9,279 bases of DNA from Myxococcales bacterium (GTDB taxonomy: Bacteria > Myxococcota_A > Polyangia > Polyangiales > Houyiibacteriaceae), in the NCBI GenBank assembly GCA_030622585.1, contig JAUXFZ010000060.1, positions 1 to 9,279 of the forward strand, in the 5' to 3' direction. The position numbers and the translations under genes are program-made. Positions 6,855 to 9,279 of the stretch are shown one piece after another. The notes under the pieces were generated by a model. That model was given only the letters and a program-made list of their open reading frames with translations. It searched no databases and had not been told where the DNA came from. Numbering within the stretch: the stretch's first letter is position 1; each line of letters begins with the position of its first letter.

Positions 6855-6927
6855 TGGAGCCAAGGGGGATCGAACCCCTGACCTTCGCACTGCCAGTGCG
6901 ACGCTCTCCCAGCTGAGCTATGGCCCC
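6855..6927 (-). tRNA. tRNA-Ala (anticodon GGC)
   Basis: Read on the minus strand, the 73-nt sequence folds into a full cloverleaf. Acceptor GGGGCCA pairs with TGGCTCC, including the G3:U70 wobble that is the alanine identity element. The D arm is GCTC/GAGC around AGCTGGGA, the anticodon stem is TCGCA/TGCGA with loop CTGGCAG, the variable loop is AGGTC, and the T arm is AGGGG/CCCCT with TTCGATC. The anticodon GGC reads GCC and GCU. The discriminator is A, followed by CCC rather than CCA, so the CCA end is not encoded. It is convergent with the histone-like gene and divergent from the PDZ membrane protein. No clear promoter was recognised upstream. Confidence 0.97.
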
Positions 6928-6930
6928 AAA

Positions 6931-7012
6931 GGGAGCCCGGCTTAGCTCCCCACGCACGGGGCGCAAGCGCGCCCTCGGATTCCTTGACGTTTCGCGTCGC
7001 GGCGGCGAAACG
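6931..7012. repeat. Three successive inverted repeats between tRNA-Ala and the PDZ membrane protein
   Basis: The 93-bp gap holds three perfect inverted repeats. GGGAGC (6931-6936) pairs with GCTCCC (6945-6950). GGGCGC (6959-6964) pairs with GCGCCC (6969-6974) around a 4-base loop. CGTTTCGC (6988-6995) pairs with GCGAAACG (7005-7012) around a 9-base loop. The last ends eight bases before the PDZ gene start and overlaps a TTGACG (6984-6989). The first two could occur by chance in GC-rich DNA; the third, 8 bp with AT content, is less likely to. Roles as operator, leader hairpin or tRNA precursor structure are open. Confidence 0.35.
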
Positions 7013-7020
7013 GAAAGGCG

Positions 7021-8514
7021 ATGCGAGCGGTCGTTTTCCTGGTCATGTTGCTCTCGGCTTGCAGCGCATACGACGACCTCGCGCTGCTCGAAGTCGACGC
7101 CATCGAGCCTTCGGAGATCGAGCCTGGCAGCACGCTTCGGATTCACGGCAGTGGCTTTCCGCTCGGGCGTGCGCCCGCCATCGTGCTGCGCGGATCCGTT
7201 CATCGCCCAGGGATGCAGTCGAGCGTCGTGAACGCGCACCTCGCAGGTATCGTGAAGTCTGAGTCTCTCATCGAGATCCCGATCGAGGAAGAGCTGATCG
7301 ACGCGCTCGGGGGCCGGGCTACCGTCGACGGAGAGTTGAGGGTTGGGTTTCGGGCTGCGGACGACCACCGCGATGTGTTCGCCACCGAGAGGGTGCGAGT
7401 CGACTTCCTACCCGACACGTCCGCTCAACTTCGCGCCGACAGCGCTCGCGAGGAGCAGACCGAGCCGAACGGCGCACAGAGTTTTGGGCTCGAGCTGTCG
7501 CGCGAGGAGCTCGGAACCGTGGGGGTTCGAGTCGTGGCCGTCGACCCCGACGGACTCGCCGCCGTTCAGGGAGTCGAGTCGGGAGATATGCTCGTCGGCC
7601 TCGACGGCATGAGCCTTTACAGTTGGCGCGACTTCGTTCCGGACCCGAGCCAGGAAGAGTCGACCGTGCTCGTGGCCCGAGACGGCCTCCGCGGGGTTCA
7701 TTCGCTTCGTTGGCCGCATGAGGCTACCGAACGCGCACTCGACCCCATTGCGCTAGGATTGTTCATCCTTCTCGGGCTGCTGGTCGGTTGGGTCTCCCCA
7801 GCGACTCTTTGCTTGCGTTCCCGCGCTTCGACGGTCTCGCTTCCTGCCTGGCTGACCCGTGCGAGTCTGGTGCTGGCCTTCGCCACACTGCTGATCTGTG
7901 TCGCCGCTTTGCAGTGGACGACCATGTGGATCCTTGGTTTGGGCACCTTCGCCGCGCTTTTTACACTCGCCGCGAGACATCGTGCCGGAGCGTTCAGCTT
8001 CGCGTTCGCCGTCGCAGCGACGCTGACCGTCATGCTGCTGGCGCAAACCGCCAGCATCACAGCGATCGTGGCTTCGCAGAGCCCGTCGATCCTGCGCTGG
8101 TACATCTTCCAGTCGCCCGCGTCGTTCCTCGCCTTTGCCGCCTACCTCTACGCGCTCGCCACCATGAGCGCTCGCGGTTCGCTGTCTGCGTCTCTCTATT
8201 CGGCGGCCGCCGCGGTGCTCGGGGCCACGCTGTTTCTTGGAGGTTGGCCGTTCGCGGGCTCCGTCATGGGGATTACGTCGCTGGTAGGCAAAGCGGCCAC
8301 GTTGCTGCTAGTCGCACAGGTCTTCGACATGAGCCGGAAGGCGGCCGCGACCTGCGCGGGGTTGGGGCTAGGCATCGCGCTGGTCGGATTCCTCGTCGAT
8401 ATCGGCGTCCTTTTTCCGCAGTGGAGCGCTCTCGCCGTGGGGTGCGTCTGCGCGGTCGCAACCCGCGCCTTGGTGCCGCCGCTGCGTCGCGAGTCGGCGG
8501 CCGCCATCGTCTGA
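7021..8514 (+). CDS. Lipoprotein-start IPT-like/PDZ protein with NuoH-like membrane domain
   Basis: The 497-residue protein has three parts. A short hydrophobic start ends in the lipobox-like LSAC (11-14). Residues about 24-130 are beta-rich with an IPT/TIG-like opening (VDAIEPSEIEPGSTLRIHG, 25-43). Residues about 153-232 resemble a PDZ fold, with VRVVAVDPDGLAAVQGVESG (169-188) followed by DMLVGLDG. From about 243 to 486 there are eight or nine hydrophobic helices. Segment 359-436, with RWYIFQSPASFLAF and ATLFLGGWPF (402-411), recalls the C-terminal half of respiratory subunit NuoH. The acidic/Arg quinone-site loop found between these segments in NuoH is absent, so redox activity is not expected. 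Its function is unknown; a PDZ module on a membrane platform suggests protein binding outside the cytosol. The ATG has AAAGG two bases upstream and defines a complete signal. Confidence 0.7.
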   Translation: MRAVVFLVMLLSACSAYDDLALLEVDAIEPSEIEPGSTLRIHGSGFPLGRAPAIVLRGSVHRPGMQSSVVNAHLAGIVKSESLIEIPIEEELIDALGGRATVDGELRVGFRAADDHRDVFATERVRVDFLPDTSAQLRADSAREEQTEPNGAQSFGLELSREELGTVGVRVVAVDPDGLAAVQGVESGDMLVGLDGMSLYSWRDFVPDPSQEESTVLVARDGLRGVHSLRWPHEATERALDPIALGLFILLGLLVGWVSPATLCLRSRASTVSLPAWLTRASLVLAFATLLICVAALQWTTMWILGLGTFAALFTLAARHRAGAFSFAFAVAATLTVMLLAQTASITAIVASQSPSILRWYIFQSPASFLAFAAYLYALATMSARGSLSASLYSAAAAVLGATLFLGGWPFAGSVMGITSLVGKAATLLLVAQVFDMSRKAAATCAGLGLGIALVGFLVDIGVLFPQWSALAVGCVCAVATRALVPPLRRESAAAIV

Positions 8515-8528
8515 ACGTTCAGGCGGCC
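8499..8528. terminator. Possible bidirectional hairpin spanning two convergent stop codons
   Basis: GGCCGCC (8499-8505) pairs perfectly with GGCGGCC (8522-8528). The 16-base loop contains most of the 12-bp palindrome CTGAACGTTCAG (8511-8522), whose two halves carry the stop codons of the PDZ gene (8512-8514) and the PilZ gene (8521-8519). Only four bases lie between the stops. On the plus side TGTTTC follows, a poor T-tract, so intrinsic termination is plausible but unproven. Confidence 0.35.
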
Positions 8529-8869
8529 TGTTTCAGGAAATCGTTCAGCAGCTCGCGTTGCTCCGCGGAGGGCGACAGAAACTGCAACCCCGCCTCATGC
8601 CCACGGGGCCCGACGGCCTTGACCCAACGAATTGATGCTGCGCATTCGAAGGGCGATCGATCCGGGTCTTCGATTCCGTCCTGGGTCAAGAAGAAGCCGA
8701 CCGTCACCACCTCTCCGATCGTGAGAGGCCGTGCGAATGTGATCGCGGCGCCACCACTGCTCAGATTCATCGTCTCCGCATGCAGTGTCTCGCCCGAGAT
8801 GGTGAGCTCGCAGGAGATACGTACCGGATAGCGATTGTGCTGGCGCTGTTGGTTCGAACCCTGCGTCAC
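8519..8869 (-). CDS. PilZ domain protein, predicted c-di-GMP receptor
   Basis: This 116-residue, single-domain cytosolic protein has both PilZ ligand motifs: RQHNR (9-13) fits RxxxR and NLSSGG (35-40) fits [D/N]xSxxG. A beta-barrel pattern follows, with a hydrophobic run at 53-61, a SIRWVK strand near 79-84, GLQF (94-97), and a C-terminal helix (102-114). Binding of cyclic di-GMP is therefore expected; the output (motility, envelope or secretion control) cannot be read from the sequence. Start choice: GTG at 8869 forms a classic GTGA four-base overlap with the end of the preceding minus-strand frame (stop 8868-8866). There is no in-frame ATG before the RxxxR motif. GGAGG lies immediately upstream, closer than ideal, consistent with translational coupling. 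The gene ends four bases from the converging PDZ membrane gene. Confidence 0.9.
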   Translation of the reverse strand: MTQGSNQQRQHNRYPVRISCELTISGETLHAETMNLSSGGAAITFARPLTIGEVVTVGFFLTQDGIEDPDRSPFECAASIRWVKAVGPRGHEAGLQFLSPSAEQRELLNDFLKQAA

Positions 8870-8973
8870 ACCTCCATCATGCGGAAGACGGCGCGCAGCG
8901 CAAGATCGCCGGCATCAATGAGCTTGCGGACGCCGCGCCCTCGAACGCACACGAACGTCGGCCGCTTCGGCGC
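8866..8973 (-). pseudogene. Out-of-frame C-terminal segment of the TPR-like gene
   Basis: This frame, one base offset from the upstream one, is open for 35 codons after a TGA at 8976-8974. It reads PKRPTFVCVRGRGVRKL then IDAGDLALRAVFRMMEV. Of its 35 third positions 29 are G or C, as in the window's real genes, whereas the competing frame falls to about half. It ends in TGA at 8868-8866, giving a GTGA overlap with PilZ. The best reading is that it is the natural end of the upstream gene, displaced by a one-base gain or two-base loss between about 8957 and 8973. A separate small gene from GTG 8952 is possible but less likely. Confidence 0.5.
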
Positions 8974-9279
8974 TCAGCTCGCGATCACCAGGCGCGCCCC
9001 GCAGCAACCCCGCGTAGATTGCGAGCGATCGCTTGAAGTGCCCTTGCTCCGCGAGGATGCGTGCCATGGTTCGCGTGGGGAATGGTTCGTCGAATATGCC
9101 GGAGCTCTTGGAGAAGACGCCGGCCGGTGGCCGACTCGAAGGCCCAGAGTCAGGCGCGGAAGCCTGTACTGGCACTGGCGCTGGCACAGACACTGGCACA
9201 GACACTGGCACAGACACTGGCACTGGCACTGGCACTGGCACAGACACTGGCACTGGCACTGGCACAGACACTGGCCCTG
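8915..9279 (-). CDS. TPR-like protein with Pro-Val repeat linker, partial and probably frameshifted
   Basis: The frame is open to the right edge of the window, so the start lies outside; the GTG at 9271 is inside a repeat and not a credible start. The visible part opens with about 36 residues of Pro-Val and Ser-Val dipeptides encoded by the hexamer array. A Ser/Pro-rich stretch (QASAPDSGPSSRPPAG) follows, then GIFDEPFPTRTMARILAEQG and KRSLAIYAGLLRGAPGD, which form a helix-turn-helix pair like one TPR ending in the usual Pro. After ELSAEA the frame becomes Arg-rich with poor third-position GC and stops at 8915. The neighbouring frame looks coding from there to 8866 and overlaps the PilZ start, so the gene as sequenced is probably shifted. 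The Pro-Val linker recalls extended spacers such as that of TonB. Function is unknown. Confidence 0.6.
   Translation of the reverse strand, partial: GPVSVPVPVPVSVPVPVPVPVSVPVSVPVSVPAPVPVQASAPDSGPSSRPPAGVFSKSSGIFDEPFPTRTMARILAEQGHFKRSLAIYAGLLRGAPGDRELSAEAADVRVRSRARRPQAH
9169..9276. repeat. Hexanucleotide tandem array, 18 units
   Basis: The array is built from two hexamers, CTGGCA and CAGACA, with one CTGGCG at 9175 and a CTGGCC at 9271. CTGGCA/CAGACA alternate three times (9181-9216), then four CTGGCA, one CAGACA, three CTGGCA and one CAGACA follow, and the array reaches the window edge. On the minus strand the units encode Pro-Val (CCAGTG) and Ser-Val (TCTGTG). A six-base unit keeps the frame whatever the copy number, so length can change without loss of the protein. 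There are no spacers, so it is not a CRISPR. Confidence 0.92.

Noticed and set aside
9169..9276. Possible CRISPR or replication iteron array
   Set aside because: Units are six bases with no unique spacers and they stay in frame within a coding sequence, so it is a coding microsatellite.

Overview
This is a GC-rich, densely packed window with short intergenic gaps, overlapping operon genes and strong G/C preference at third codon positions. The gene content suggests an uncultured or poorly characterised member of the Myxococcota (old Deltaproteobacteria). The pointers are a secreted lipoprotein with a MopE-like Asp/Cys metal-binding motif, a eukaryote-like NT5C2-type HAD 5'-nucleotidase, a lysine-rich histone-H1-like protein, a PilZ protein and several TPR proteins. 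The taxonomic call is an inference from gene content, not from a marker tree.

Layout. 1-849 (+) is the 3' part of a TPR protein. Facing it on the minus strand is a two-gene nucleoside-salvage operon, punA (purine nucleoside phosphorylase) then cdd (cytidine deaminase), joined by a one-base TGATG overlap. A 42-bp divergent gap separates punA from a small plus-strand lipoprotein (MopE-like motif plus a DUF2135/YfaP-like beta domain). The lipoprotein overlaps by 4 bp a GT-C type polytopic glycosyltransferase. After a promoter-bearing gap come rplU (L21) and rpmA (L27), followed 8 bp later by the HAD-IG 5'-nucleotidase rather than the more usual obgE. A strong -10 box then precedes a 160-residue protein that is 40% lysine (histone-H1-like).

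A minus-strand tRNA-Ala(GGC) lies tail-to-tail with the histone-like gene. Divergent from it is a three-part membrane protein: a lipoprotein-type start with an IPT/TIG-like beta domain, then a PDZ-like domain, then eight or nine membrane helices resembling a NuoH remnant without its quinone-site loop. It converges on a minus-strand PilZ gene, and a GC-rich hairpin spans both stop codons. Upstream of PilZ, running off the right edge, is a TPR-like gene with a hexanucleotide repeat array encoding Pro-Val/Ser-Val dipeptides. Its reading frame appears broken just before its natural end.

How the genes relate. Cdd, PunA and the 5'-nucleotidase together cover nucleotide to nucleoside to base steps of salvage, although the nucleotidase is on the other strand with the ribosomal proteins. 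Most of the window is ordinary housekeeping. I see no CRISPR, defence, phage or transposon signature. The best leads are the PDZ/NuoH-like fusion, the hexamer-repeat gene with its apparent frameshift next to PilZ, the MopE-motif lipoprotein coupled to a glycosyltransferase, and a divergent gene pair that may be leaderless in both directions.
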